The translations under genes and the position numbers were made by a program. A model generated the notes under the pieces. That model ran no database searches. It was not told the origin of the DNA and saw only the letters and a list, made by a program, of their open reading frames with translations. DNA of 64,000 nucleotides, from NCBI GenBank assembly GCA_001414345.1, contig LLCB01000015.1:62001-126000 (forward strand), read 5' to 3'. Source of the DNA: Hymenoscyphus infarciens (taxonomy: Eukaryota; Ascomycota; Leotiomycetes; Helotiales; Helotiaceae). Below, piece by piece: positions 46,940 through 58,396 of the stretch (within the stretch, counting starts at the first letter, position 1; each line of letters opens with the position of its first letter).

Positions 46940-47635
46940 GGTGGGATGAAGGGAAGCGGAGAAGGGGGAGAAAGGTTGGGGACGGGTGTTGCGTACATAA
47001 GATGGTGTGGATTTTCTTCGAGCTTCTGCCATCTCCCTGTTGCTTCTAAACGCACATGCTGAAGCCCTTAGTAGCAATCGTGCCCGATGGTAACGCGGAC
47101 TTTGTTTGTTCTGGAGATATGGATGGAAAGGTCCTGAAAGCACGTTAGCATTGATTTGAGGTTAGGGGAAACTGAGAAGCTATTATTAATCCAGGTCTGG
47201 ATTCTACGTACCTTCTAGTACAAAGTGATAGGTGACCTAGCGATATGAGTTTGTCCACAAAGTGCAAGAGCTTAAAGGTGTCTAAGTTGGTATAAGCTTT
47301 GCCTTTACCAATCATAAGGAACTTCCTGATCCTGCTGAGAATAGTGTGTTCTAACGCAAAATCAAAGGCAAAAGGAAACCTAAAGACATCATAACCTTAG
47401 AAGAACTAAGCAGTAGGACCAATAATCCAGTCATAGCTTTGACACTAATGACAAAACACCTCAAAGTCATGCCGAAGATTCTCCAGCTTGTTCAGAGGAA
47501 CTTTTGTCAGAGCAGCTCTCCACGCTGTCCCAATTTGTTTCTAAAAACCACCACACCAAAAAGATTCAAAATTTGTTTCCAACACAGCCAAGCCATTGTT
47601 TTTGCAAGAGCGCAATTGGACCCCTAGCTAGAACA
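46940..47635. other. Spacer between family members 2 and 3
   Basis: About 700 bp without a supported gene. No TATA-like element was seen within 200 bp of the next ATG, in contrast with members 1 and 4. Confidence 0.45.
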
Positions 47636-47960
47636 ATGTGCAGATACACCCTGCTCTTCCATTGCGTATGTGGGCTTCCTTGAGCTTCCGCTTCATACAC
47701 TAAGTCTTCTGTAGATCTGCGAAGACAAAACATACGAGGCCAAGCCATGTGCATTTGCGAAGCGCAATGGTTTCAATTGCCCCCACAAATACAGCAGCGA
47801 AGATGCCGTGTTAACATGTAATACCATGTGCGATGACTGTTTGGACGACAAAGAGGAGACTTGCTTACTGGCAATGGAGAAGAAATGGATGAGAACGGAG
47901 CGGAGAGACAAGGAACGACAAGAAAAACCAAAGAATTCGCAATCACCACACAAGAAGTGA
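47636..47960 (+). CDS. Small cysteine-rich protein, M-C-[RE]-Y family member 3 (two exons)
   Basis: Exon 1 is 47636-47665 (30 nt, MCRYTLLFHC); a 49-bp intron begins GTATGT and ends CTGTAG; exon 2 is 47715-47960. The product has 91 residues. The splice joins CATTGC to ATCTGC and creates the C-x-C pair (C10, C12) shared with the other members. Exon 2 continues EDKTYEAKPCAFAKRNGFNC, SSEDAVLTCNTMCDDCLDDK and EETCLLAMEKKW, giving Cys spacings such as CNTMCDDC, a CxxxCxxC pattern suited to metal binding. The tail is basic (RTERRDKERQEKPK). Without the intron the frame stops after 16 codons, so simple gene callers would miss it. No signal peptide. Confidence 0.65.
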
Positions 47961-48131
47961 CCTGGTTACAGCTAGGGAACAAGGTCTCTTTAACTTAGGT
48001 GAGTACCTTTCCATTCTCATACCTGTCATAACCACACTTGACCGAATACAGCTAGTGAATGGGAAGTTTCACGCTGTTGTATTCCAGATTTCAGTGTGAC
48101 TCAAGGGGAATGAGCTAACGCAACCTGTCAG

Positions 48132-48138
48132 TATATAT
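48132..48138 (+). promoter_or_regulatory. TATA-like element upstream of small Cys-rich gene 4
   Basis: TATATAT lies about 145 bp before the ATG at 48280, close to the spacing seen upstream of member 1. Confidence 0.45.
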
Positions 48139-48279
48139 CTCGTCAGATAGAAAGCTTTAGTACAGAGCTCTCGGTAGCGTCCTTTACCTCATCCAAAGAA
48201 CATCTAAGCGCCCACCATGTCTGAAAACCACAACCCAGCTCCCACCATTAAAATTCCACTTCCACCCTCAAATTCCACC

Positions 48280-48540
48280 ATGTGCCGCTATATCCAACAA
48301 TATTTCTGTCGCTGCGCCCATTACACGAATCCTGCCTTGAAAGGTGTATGCGATAAGCATCGAAACAGCGGCATGTGTTGTCCACCAGAGGAATGTCTTC
48401 ATGAACCACAAAGAATTGTCATTGGCAAATGCGATTTCTGTCTTGGAAAGGGATACAAAGTCACCAGAAAGGTTGGAAAGGGGGATTCTGGACCTCCTGG
48501 GATCATTCATTCGTTCTTCGGCGAAACTCTCGACCCTTGA
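48280..48540 (+). CDS. Small cysteine-rich protein, M-C-[RE]-Y family member 4
   Basis: An 86-residue product beginning MCRYIQQYFCRCAHYTNPAL. Cys residues occur at 2, 10 and 12 and then in KGVCDKHRNSGMCCPPEECL and GKCDFCLGKGYK, the last a CxxC followed by Gly-rich turns like a zinc knuckle. The frame also has an in-frame ATG at 48217, which would add 21 residues (MSENHNPAPTIKIPLPPSNS plus one); the shorter start is preferred because members 2 and 3 start MCRY too. There is no signal peptide. MCRYIQ is shared exactly with member 2, the clearest sign that the group is related by descent. Confidence 0.65.
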   Translation: MCRYIQQYFCRCAHYTNPALKGVCDKHRNSGMCCPPEECLHEPQRIVIGKCDFCLGKGYKVTRKVGKGDSGPPGIIHSFFGETLDP

Positions 48541-49225
48541 AAGGTTCTACTCTCGAGGAACACAATCGCTTTAGATTTGGACTTCTCTTGCAATAAATTT
48601 CTTCCCTTTCGAATATTTCAGTCAACACTCTGCCACCATCACACGTATCGATCACTACCAGATTCCTCTCGGGGACGATATCTCGGGTCATATATCCATC
48701 ACGAAATCCAGTACATCGGGTTATATCAAGGATGTTGTCTTGGACAAGGTGGAGTTGGGGGGATGAGGTAGCTCGGGATCCTGTCAGGAAACTTGTAAGG
48801 GAACTTGAAGTTCACGAAGAGAATCTGGGAATAACTAGAAATGCAATCTCAAAATATTAGAAAAAGGATTCGCAAGACCATGGCGATTGAGAGTATTATT
48901 TCCACAAACACTGATTAATGCCTGGGTGCGCAAACATTTCTAGTCGGGGTAGTGGAAACAAAGGTTCCAACTATTCCATTTCCTACTAGTAGAATTGGCG
49001 ATGATGACTTTGAGCGATAATGATTGAGGTTGTAGTGATGAAAAGAGTCCAGACACTGGGCTGACTGAGAACCCCGCAATGGGGCTAGGCACGTGATGCA
49101 GATAAATGGGGCTAGTAGGGATTTCTTGCGCTAGCGATAACATTTTTTGAAAGATTTCTTGTCGACTTGTAGCTTCATGCCACCAAAAAGTACGACGCTC
49201 AATCACCAAGTCAATAAACACCGCA
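48541..49225. other. Intergenic upstream of SDA1
   Basis: About 690 bp without a supported gene. The promoter and 5' UTR of SDA1 lie at its right end. Confidence 0.5.
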
Positions 49226-51597
49226 ATGCCGAAGAAACGTGTCGGCGCTCTGGAGAAAGTTGATGCAGATCTGTATGGGCCCCGGAAAGTACTATTTTTG
49301 CCTCCCAACTAACGCTTCCAGGCCCAATCTTCAGTACAAAATCGGTCGTGATCCCAAGTAAGCTCCCCCTCACTTTACCTGTGAGTCGATCGATTTGCTA
49401 ATACTTGTATAGATCTTATACCGAAGATTTTCTCAATCAATATGGCCAGTACCAGTCCCAGCGCGATATCTTCATGGCATCGCCAACCACTGCGACCTCG
49501 AGCGGCATCATATCCTTTCGAAACCTCATCGATTTCGTTGCGCATGTCGCAGATTGTTTCCCCGAAGACACGGCAGAATTCCCCGAAGACCTGAAAACGA
49601 TCCTCACATTACATCATGCTCAGTTGGAAAGCGAATTGCGGGAGAAGATTGTGGGCAGCTTGGTTCTATTGCGCCGGAAGGAAATTATAGATTCGTCGAG
49701 TCTTCTCAATACTCTTTTCCCAATTCTCGTGGCCACACCTAGCAAGACGTTACGATCACTTTTATTTACCAAAATTCTTTCCGACTTGCGAACCTCGAAT
49801 CAAAAGTCCATAAACCACCGTTTAAATCGAACGATACAAACTGCGCTTTTCAACCTGCTTACCTCCGATCGAACATCGTCAAAAGGAATATGGGCCGTGA
49901 AGATTACGAGAGAGTTATGGAAGCGCCAGATTTGGACGGATGCGAAAGCTGTGGAAATTATGAAGGAGGCGAGTTTGGCGGATAATGAGAAGGTTATTGG
50001 AGGTGGTGTACGATTCTTTCTGGGTGGCGATAAGGAGCGAGAGGAGCTTGAAGACGAGAGCAGTGACGACGAAGCAATCGACGTGGGGAAACTTAAGCAT
50101 CAAATCGGTATCAACAAGAAGACCAGGAAAGGAAAGAAATCGGTTGAGGCAGCTGTGAAGAAGGTCAAGCAGAATGTGAAAAAGAAGAATGCACCACATC
50201 CTCTGAACTTCTCTGCGCTACATTTATTACACGACCCCCAAGGATTCGCCGAACAACTATTCTCGAAACATTTGAACAATGGCAAGTCGAAACTCAATCT
50301 GGACCAGAAATTACTCGTTCTGCAATTGGTATCGCGACTTGTGGGATTACACAAGTTGACTGTCATCAAATTATACTCCTACTTCATCAAATATCTTACG
50401 CCTCGCCAACCTCAAGTCACATCATTCCTTGCATCCCTCGCTCAAGCAACGCACAGCCTGGTACCACCGGATGCTATCGAGCCTCTTGTACAAAAAATCG
50501 CCAATGAGTTCGTTTCAGAAGCATCTGCATCAGAAGTAGCGTCAGCTGGTTTGAATGCAATTCGAGAAATTTGTGTTCGTCAACCATTAGCGATGAGTGA
50601 CACCCTGTTACAAGATTTGGTCATGTACAGAAAGAGTAAGGATAAGGGAACTATGATGGCGGCAAAGGGACTGTTATCTCTGTACAGAGAGGTTGGAGCA
50701 GATCTTTTGAAGAAGAGGGACAGAGGCAAGAAGGCAACAATGGGTATTAAGGCTGGTACAATCAAGGAGCGAAGGTTTGGTGAAGACGAAGTTGGTGGAA
50801 TTGAAGGAATCGAATTGCTTGAGGAGTGGAAATCCAACGAGCGAAAACGAAAACGTGCCGAAGCAGGATTGCCAGAATTGGGTACAGACGAAGAAGACGA
50901 TGATGAGGATGAAGCAGAGGAGCAAGCGGGTTGGGATAATTGGGACGCAGAGTCCGATGCCAGCGACGATTCAGGCGGCTGGATCGCAGTTGAGAGTGAC
51001 GAGGAAATCAACATCAGTGACAGCGAAGACGACCGACCAGCTGCCAAGAAAGTCAAACTCGACAAATCCGCAACACCCAGACCCGACGTAGAAATGAAAG
51101 AAGCCGACAAAGACCTCGAAAAGAAAATCTCCAAACTCGCAACCACGAAAATTCTCACCCCGGCTGATCTCGCTAAACTCCAAGAACTCCGTCTCGAAGC
51201 CTCCATCAATAAAACCATGGGCGCTAAAACGAAGGCCCAATCTGATCGCATCAAGGAACAACTCGCACGTCATGCAGATGATGCTCTCACAGCTGAGCAA
51301 ATCGAAGGATTCTCCAAGCTTCGAAAGAGTACCAAGGAGGAGATGATTGCGCTGGCTCGTGAGGGTAAGGGCGAGAGAGGTGAACATAAGAGTACACAAG
51401 CTCTGAGAAGATCGAAGAAGGATGCTGAGGGGAAGAGTTCGACGAATAAGGAGAAATCGAGAAAGAAGAATTTCATGATGACGCTTGGAAAGGCGAAGTA
51501 TAAGCAGAAGAGGAGTTTGACGCAGACGAAACGGGTGTTACAAGGGCATATTGAGAGGAGTAAGAGAGGTGGGAAACGTGGAAATATTGGAATGTAG
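49226..51597 (+). CDS. SDA1: SDA1, 60S ribosome biogenesis factor
   Basis: Three exons, 49226-49272, 49322-49357 and 49413-51597, give 755 residues. The two short 5' exons encode MPKKRVGALEKVDADL and PNLQYKIGRDPK, joined to SYTEDFLNQYGQYQSQRDIF; this N-terminus is diagnostic for SDA1. Further family motifs are FRNLIDFVAHVADCFPEDTA, NHRLNRTIQTALFNLL, NFSALHLLHDPQGFAEQLFS, and a C-terminal block with AKLQELRLEASINKTMGAKT and the basic end KKNFMMTLGKAKYKQKRSLT. Acidic low-complexity stretches (about residues 495-580) are normal. SDA1 is nuclear/nucleolar, needed for 60S subunit maturation and export, and in yeast also for actin organisation and G1 progression. Introns are 49 and 55 bp. Confidence 0.95.
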
Positions 51598-51883
51598 TGT
51601 TGATTGTTTGCCTTTTGCTGCATTTGCTAAAGCATTGTTTGGCATTTTTTGGGAGTTGGGGCGTTGAGTGGATGGACCCACTGTCAGCAAACAAAATATA
51701 TTATAGTTCTCAGTACAAGGCTTTCGTTTCGTTTATCATGGTGCCGATCCCAGGTGAGGTACATTCCCAGGCATAATTCCCGCGAAAATTCGAGTCAGAC
51801 ATGAGCATCCCAATGGATTCTATAAAGAGTGTTGTAAGATCTTAGTACTCCTCCTTCCTCCTGTATGCAAAAGTTGAAGGCTA

Positions 51884-52674
51884 GGGCGTCCCGTATATAC
51901 CAAAAGTCGGAAACGACGACTAAATCGCAAATCGCAAATCGCAAATCGCAAATTACAAGTTAATAGATATAGTAAATCTTAAATTATATTATCCTATTCT
52001 CTTACTCTCTTACTCTCTTGCTCTCTTACTCTCTTGCTCTCTTGCTCTCTTGCTCTCTTACTCTCTTGCTCTCTTACTCTCTTGCTCTCTTACTCTCTTG
52101 CTCTCTTACTCTCTTGCTCTCTTACTCTTCTATCCTATTCTTCTACCTAGGTATATATTACGTATACTAAGAGAGTATAAGAGAGAGTAGGAGAAGAATG
52201 AGGGTAAGGTAAGGAGGTAAGCAAAGGAGAGAGTGGGAGGTAGTAAACATTCTAGGAGAAGGTTTTTCCTAGCGTAGGTAAGGGGAGTTTAAAGTAAACA
52301 TTCCCCCTACTCTTTCCCTCTTCCCCTCTTCCCTCTTCCCCTCTTCCCTCTTCCCTCTTCCTCTCTTTCTCTCTTATTTATCTAAAAATAATAGAAAGAA
52401 TACAAGATAAGAGTTAGGTAATAGAGATAGAGAATAAAGAGGCGATATTACTACTATATATATAATACTCGTCTTCCCTCCCTATCCTCTATTTAGTTGC
52501 TATAGTTAAGACTATCTATAGTGTCTAGTCTAGAGGAGGGGAGGGGTGAAGGAGGGAGAGAGAACTTAAATTTAAAAAATATATATTTATACTTATAAAA
52601 AGTAATACTTTACGATTTACGATTTACGATTTGCGATTTAGTCGTTTCCGACTTTTGGTACATACGGGATGCCG
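51884..52674. mobile_element. MITE-like non-autonomous DNA transposon with TA flanks
   Basis: The ends are inverted repeats of about 50-60 bp. The left end starts GGGCGTCCCGTATATACCAA and the right end, read in reverse complement, starts CGGCATCCCGTATGTACCAA; both continue AAGTCGGAAACGAC and TAAATCGCAAATCG with a 3-bp indel. Both arms end in short AAATCG-type direct repeats. TA dinucleotides flank the element (51882-51883 and 52675-52676), as with Tc1/mariner-type insertion. The inside, 791 bp in total, has no transposase frame; it is CT-microsatellite and AT-rich. I infer a mobilised-in-trans element; the autonomous partner is not in this window. Confidence 0.75.
51999..52125. repeat. CTCTTACTCTCTTG microsatellite within the MITE
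   Basis: Repeated CTCTTACT and CTCTTGCT octamers run for about 125 bp. A purine-rich stretch around 52170-52240 is partly complementary to it and could pair as an internal hairpin. A second CT tract (CCCTCTTCC units) lies at about 52314-52372. Confidence 0.85.
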
Positions 52675-55600
52675 TAAAGGCATAAGTAGAGTGTTGATGA
52701 ACCTACAGGAAAAAGCGGCCGACGAAATCTAACGATTCTCAAAGATGGATCGACGCCCCTGAGAGATGGAAGACTTCGCACTTCTACTAGAACAACTCCG
52801 GAGAATAATTACAAAGCTCTGTCTCTCTTTATCCCGACTCCCAAAAGTCCTGGACCAAAAATTTTGTTGTTGCTGTCGTTTTGTTTGATGTGATTCGCCA
52901 ATTAAAAGGTGGGCGGAAAGAGTAGATTTTTCTTTTGTAAGGGTAACAGTTTTCGGTTTGTGAGAAGAGGAAGGATTATGAAGAAGCTGTACACGACAAC
53001 CGCATGTGTGTGCTGTAATGCTCGTTTCTCTGAATAAGAGATGCTAGATATTAGAAGGAAGAGTATTTGACCCATCAAAACCTGCACAGAGTGAACTTGC
53101 GCTATTGATTCTGGATGCTAGCATGTCTAAGAGAGTTGACCTCTTGCTATCTAAGCAAACGCCGAACATATAGTACCTCCTCCGAAAATCCGGCATAGAG
53201 CAATTATTGACTATTTCTCTTCAGCACGATTCCTTTTTTCTCTTAAATTTGTAGGAAAATGGCTACGATTGTACTAGATTCTTTTGAACATTAAGAAATG
53301 ATCCTTCTTACGAAAAAACTGGTTTAGTGACACACTTTTGAAACGGAATGGATATTTCTCTCAAGATAGAGATTAATTATTCAAACTTTTAATAATGTAA
53401 AAGAGAAAATAAAAATAGCCACTATAAATGTCGTCCACAGACTTCCACTCTCTTGCCGATACTTCCCCGACCTCGAGACCTTAGGCTTCATAAATCTTAA
53501 CCGGACATGGAATTACCTGCAAAATCGAACGAAGAGAGGGTGATATTGTGGGCTTGCAATGCCTACAAACAGCTGCACCTCATCCACTTCGGCTATCACC
53601 TGAAATTTTAGGAAGTAGGTACAGGCTTCTACATTTATTTATCTTAACTTATAAGAGCGTAGTTTTAAATGCTTATATTGCTGTCGATTTTGTTTTACTG
53701 CCGATATCAATTTTTTGGCCGAGTTTTTCAAGAGGGAAAGAGCTGGCCGGGTGGAGAGGAGAAAATAGTCTAGAAAGATGTGTTGCTATATGTTTTGTTA
53801 CAGGGTTTTAGAACATTTATATTTAGAGAGTAGGAAAGTTACTAGACAAGTATTCCCTATGGAAACTTAGTAGAGCTCAGTTGCACAAGCATGTGGATAA
53901 ACTTACATGTGTGTTTATATCTAAGGAGTAGAGTTTATTTATTAATGACATTTCTAAAAATCCATTTTTCGTTCGGCGTAAGAAACCTAGGCTTTGCTTT
54001 GAGAACGCCTGCGGTTTTCTTAACAATACCTCTCAGCTAAGAGGGCATGGCATACAATGTGTTTCTCGGGATAGAAAGAGTATAGTTCAGTTTTCACTCG
54101 TGATGTAGTTATAATACTTAAATTGCACTAGTGCTGGTGTTGTTGCCACTATTAAGTCGACAGCTGTTCTCGAAGTAACAGCCAGGTTTCTTACACCTAT
54201 TTGAAAACGATATTCCAAATAATGTAGAACAATCAATTTAAAACATACAACTTACGTAAATTGCTCTACATGAATCAAAAGGAGTTCATCTTGAGTATTT
54301 GACCTCAATTCGAACAATTAGATCAATTGTTTGAGACATTTAAAACAATATCAATCAGTGAATATTTTTTAGATGTACCCTAAATAATAAAATAGGGACA
54401 ATAACTCTTTCGGTAGAAGCTGTTTGAATGAAGTCATTATTTGCAGAGAACATAATACATGGATTCCGCGTTTTAGGTTTCTTCGTAGTAGTTGTTTCCT
54501 CTCGGAGAATTGTACAATTTTACTATTCTCTCCGTTAAGTTATTCTTTTTTAATTGTTTTATTCGAAAACCGATATCAGCCAGGGTCGTCTACAAGGAGT
54601 GTGAGATTTCGAGTCTAGAATATGATGGCATGGAACTACAAGTCATGCTGCACCAGAGGCCTAAAAATGACTGGGAACATATGCTAAGTTTTGGCGAAAC
54701 CGTCATACCAGAGTAGCACTAGAATTTATATATATCAAGGGAATCTATGCTTGGCTACATCGAACATACCACGTATTATCTATATTTCATCGGTGTTTAC
54801 TTACAAGAATACTGGTTCTGAAGGTTTGTTCTATTGTCGATTTTGTTTTTACTGTCGCTTGTCAAGATATTTGAGGGGGGGGGAGAGGGTGCTATAGGGG
54901 GATCTTAATTTTACGAGACCTACTCAAGTGTTACGTTGGAGTTTGTTTAAATATGATTCTTAAATAAGAGGAGAGAGCTCTGACACTAGAAGGCGTCCTT
55001 GGTGGGTAATGTCCTAGAGTCTCGGTACATAGCGAGAAGCCGTATATACTCAAGTGGGCGCGCTTGCCGAACAAGTATATTTCCAGCCAAGTCTAATCTC
55101 TCAATTGTGACTGTGAAATATTGTTCGACGGTAAAACAAACTTGAGTTCAATTTACAATACATGGACCAATATGCTCAAGTTTCCACTCAAGCCCTAAAA
55201 TGTAACTGCATAAAGCAATTCCCTCGCATTCTTTTCGTTCATGCCTGTACTTGATGTGGAGTTTAATTTGCGGTGGACAGTGGTAGGGTAAAAGCACCGA
55301 ACCCCACCACCTTTCGGAAGCAAGAGCCTAGAACCCTTTCACTGTCTTAAAGCCGTTCTAATCCTGGTAGAAAAGATATTTTTCGCTTATGCCACGGGAA
55401 GTGATCCTCAAAACCCTAAGAATTACCTAGACCAACCAACACCCAAGGAAGAGAAGGAGTGCAACCCACCCAACTCTCCTCATTTTACTACAAAATCCAT
55501 CTCACCCGCTGCTTTTATGAATCTACACTACTACGGTATTCTAAAACCATACAATAGCTTCACTTACTCTGATTAGCAATAAACACCTTTCACCAGCCAG

Positions 55601-56815
55601 TTCGCAGAAATCCAGTTATCTAAAACGATATCTAACGAAGGTATAATAATCACAATTTTAATATAACAATATATATCCCCAAGCACATACAGCTGAATAA
55701 CTTCTTTCCCTTATATACCAGAGCTCCATCCCTCTATTCCAAATCTCCAAACCACTTCACACAACCCATCCATCCCAACCAAGATACTATCTCAAAACCA
55801 ACCCCCAATCCAGCCTGTCCTAAGATTCAACGACTCTCTACTACAAAACTCAAATCGGATAACTACCGCACACTCCCTACCCTACAGTCCATACACACAC
55901 CAACAATGTCAAAAATTAGGGGAAAAGACCAGGGAAAGCAGCCCAGCCAATTGACCAACGAATCCAGAAACCATCTAACACGAGAAGAAATTCTATTCTT
56001 CTCGCCGCGCCTAAGATGTCCTCTCAAAAGCAAAGGTTCTTAGTGTATCATCAAAAACAAGCGACAGCACTTCCCAAAAAAACAAAAACAAAATCGCCGA
56101 GAAGTCCTAGAATTGATAAGATTTAGCACAGAGACATAAAGGACCAGTGTTTATTCTTGGTCATTGAAGAGCAGGTAGGGTGAATAGTCTCTTATAAGAA
56201 TCCCGAGCTTTGCTCTGTATACGTCCCATGCCTCCATTGACTCGGGATTTTCGCGACAACGTAGGATATTATGCGCCAACGTTTAGAAGAATGGAAAGTT
56301 AGGGCTTCTTATTCTTCTAAGCCTTCTCAGATAATGTGTAATCAACCTAGACTAGTGCGCATAATCAAAGCAAAGGAGGTATACTCGGAGCAAAGCCTAC
56401 CTATGTTTCTTACGGAAAAAGGAAAAGAAGAGATTGAAGAAGTCCTAGTTCAGCTATTGTGAATCTTTGCTATTTTTGTTGTTACTTTCTCGTTGTGTGT
56501 AGAAAGGTATATTTACTACCGAATTTTTGGAGATGGATTCGCTGGGGGTATTAGTGATTCCAGTAGGTAAAAACTCGAACAATTAGCATTTTTGCATGAG
56601 GAGGAGAAGTTCCCTCTCGATTAGGCTGTTGAAATGTATACATGAGTTTTCTCTTTTATGTGAGAGTTTGATATTCACGAAGAACAAAGTGTCAAGGATC
56701 ATATTCAGCCATCTCCGGACATCCAACGTGAGGAAGCTTATGTTCGAGACTATCCCAGAAAGCTTCTCCTTTAGGATCTATAACACCTCGTCAGCAAGTA
56801 TCCCCCAAATCATGA
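52675..56815. other. AT-rich, gene-poor region
   Basis: About 4.1 kb with strong AT bias from roughly 53,200 to 56,500, many stop codons in all frames and no supported gene. Words such as TATA and TAAT are frequent. A 22-25 bp sequence (TGTCGATTTTGTTTTACTG, with one T more in the second copy) occurs at about 53682 and 54835 in the same direction, which suggests relics of one transposon family. The whole looks like old repeats altered by C-to-T change (RIP-like), but no element could be named by eye. Confidence 0.55.
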
Positions 56816-58396
56816 CTATGGTTTGTCATAAAGTTCGTGTGGCGGAATCGAATTTCTTTCCTCGCGAGGTTTTTGGCCGCCACCACGAGAAGCTGAGTAA
56901 GTTGCAAATCGATAGCTTACTCAATCCCAACCAAGAACCAAACGAGGAAGTCGAGAAAGAAAACGAAGAGAAGAAAAAAACATACCATCCATAGCATTCC
57001 CCCTCCCCATCTTCTCCTCATACTCCTCCCGACTCTTCCCCGCATAATGATGCAAAGCAATCCTACTCCTCCCAATAGACACCCTAAAAGCCTCACTCTC
57101 AACCAAATCCCCGGCTTCCCCCACCGTCCTATACCCCTCCTCCAAATACCATAAATGCGGATTACTAGGCTTCACCCCGACATCCGTCCTCACAATACTC
57201 TTAACATGGGAATTATTACTCCCCGGTCCATCCCAGATACACTCCGTGAAAGCCTTCCTGACGCTCTCGGGACGGGTGAGAAGGCCGGAGGAAGTATGCA
57301 TCCTCCAGTTCACCGCTACAGCTCCTACACCCTCTTGCTCTTTTTCCTTGAGAAAGGAGAACAAAGTTTCATTCCCAGCGGTCATCTCAAGAAACTCATC
57401 ACCGTCGATGAAAACCATCCACCTATGCCTATCCCCCCACATATCCAAACATCTTTGATAAATAAGCAATTGCTGTGAATGTCCTTTCCCGCGTCTACTC
57501 TGATCCTGATAATCGAAATGCACAGCTCCAGGCGGGACACCTAGGTTGATCGTTGGAATTGTGGATAAAGGAGGGTTGGAACCGTCGTCCATGATGTAGA
57601 AGTGGTGGATGCTGAGGTGGTTGTAATGGTGTATTAACCATTCGGGGAGATCGAGGGGCACATTTTTGAGGGCTACGCAGATGGCGATGTAGTTGTAATC
57701 TTCCTTTGCTTGTTGGTCTTCGGGGGAGAATTGGGTTGGTTCGGGGGTGAGAGTGGGGACGGGGAGGGAGGCGGCTTTGGATTGTAGGGCCTTTGCGTGT
57801 TCGGAGGGGGGCTTGATTGAGGGAGGTTGAGGTTGGTTTTCGTTGTTGGTATTGGGTTTCTCGTTGAAGGAATCGGGTATTGGGATTGGTTTCTTTTCTT
57901 TCGGTTTAGGACTTGGTTTTGGTTTCTGCTTCTCCTTTGGCTTCTCTGGTTGAGCGAGAGGCTCAGGGGCCAATTCCAACTTCTCCTCCCCTCCCTCCCC
58001 AGGCCTCAGTCGTCCAGGAATCGCGTCAAAAGGCGAATCATACTGATCCCCCAAAACAGGATAGGGATTTTCCACCGGCGCGACACCCTCAAATCGATCA
58101 TCCCACTCTGTTTTAACCTTCGATTCAACCTTTACTTCTTTCCACTCATCCTTCCGTGGTCCTCCCTTCTCCTTCCCCATTGCCGGTCCCGCCTCATTCC
58201 CTTCTCCTGCTTTCGCAATCGTCGGTTTCGAAGATCGATGTATAGGCGCAACAGCCTTGGGACTTTTCAACTCCGAGCCAGGTGCTTGTGATGACCCCTC
58301 ATCCACAATCAAGAAATAAAATCCCATAAAACTAATCGTGACAACGAGGATCATTCGCCAGTTGAGCGATTGGATCTCAGTCGCGATAGCCCTCAT
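56816..58396 (-). CDS. Type II membrane glycosyltransferase, family 92 / DUF23-like
   Basis: Two exons, 58396-56986 and 56892-56816, give 495 residues. A short N-terminal tail is followed by one membrane anchor (RMILVVTISFMGFYFLIV, about residues 14-31), then a Pro/Lys/Glu-rich stem of about 190 residues with PKPSPKPKEKK-like repeats, and a catalytic domain from about residue 235. The domain shows YNYIAICVALKNVPLDLPEW, LIHHYNHLSIHHFYIMDDGS, HRWMVFIDGDEFLEM (the DxDEF-type metal motif) and FTECIWDGPGSNNSHVKSIV, then ALHHYAGKSREEYEEKMGRG. This is the order in fungal GT92-like Golgi enzymes. The second exon gives only 26 residues (GGGQKPREERNSIPPHEL); it is supported by splice sites and phase but is not a strong family match. 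Confidence 0.85.

Noticed and set aside
50580..51254. 224-codon frame antisense to SDA1
   Set aside because: It is a Ser-rich shadow of the acidic region of SDA1.
56596..56994. 132-codon frame (+) overlapping the end of the GT92-like gene
   Set aside because: Its Lys/Glu-rich end is the antisense of the intron and exon of the minus-strand gene.
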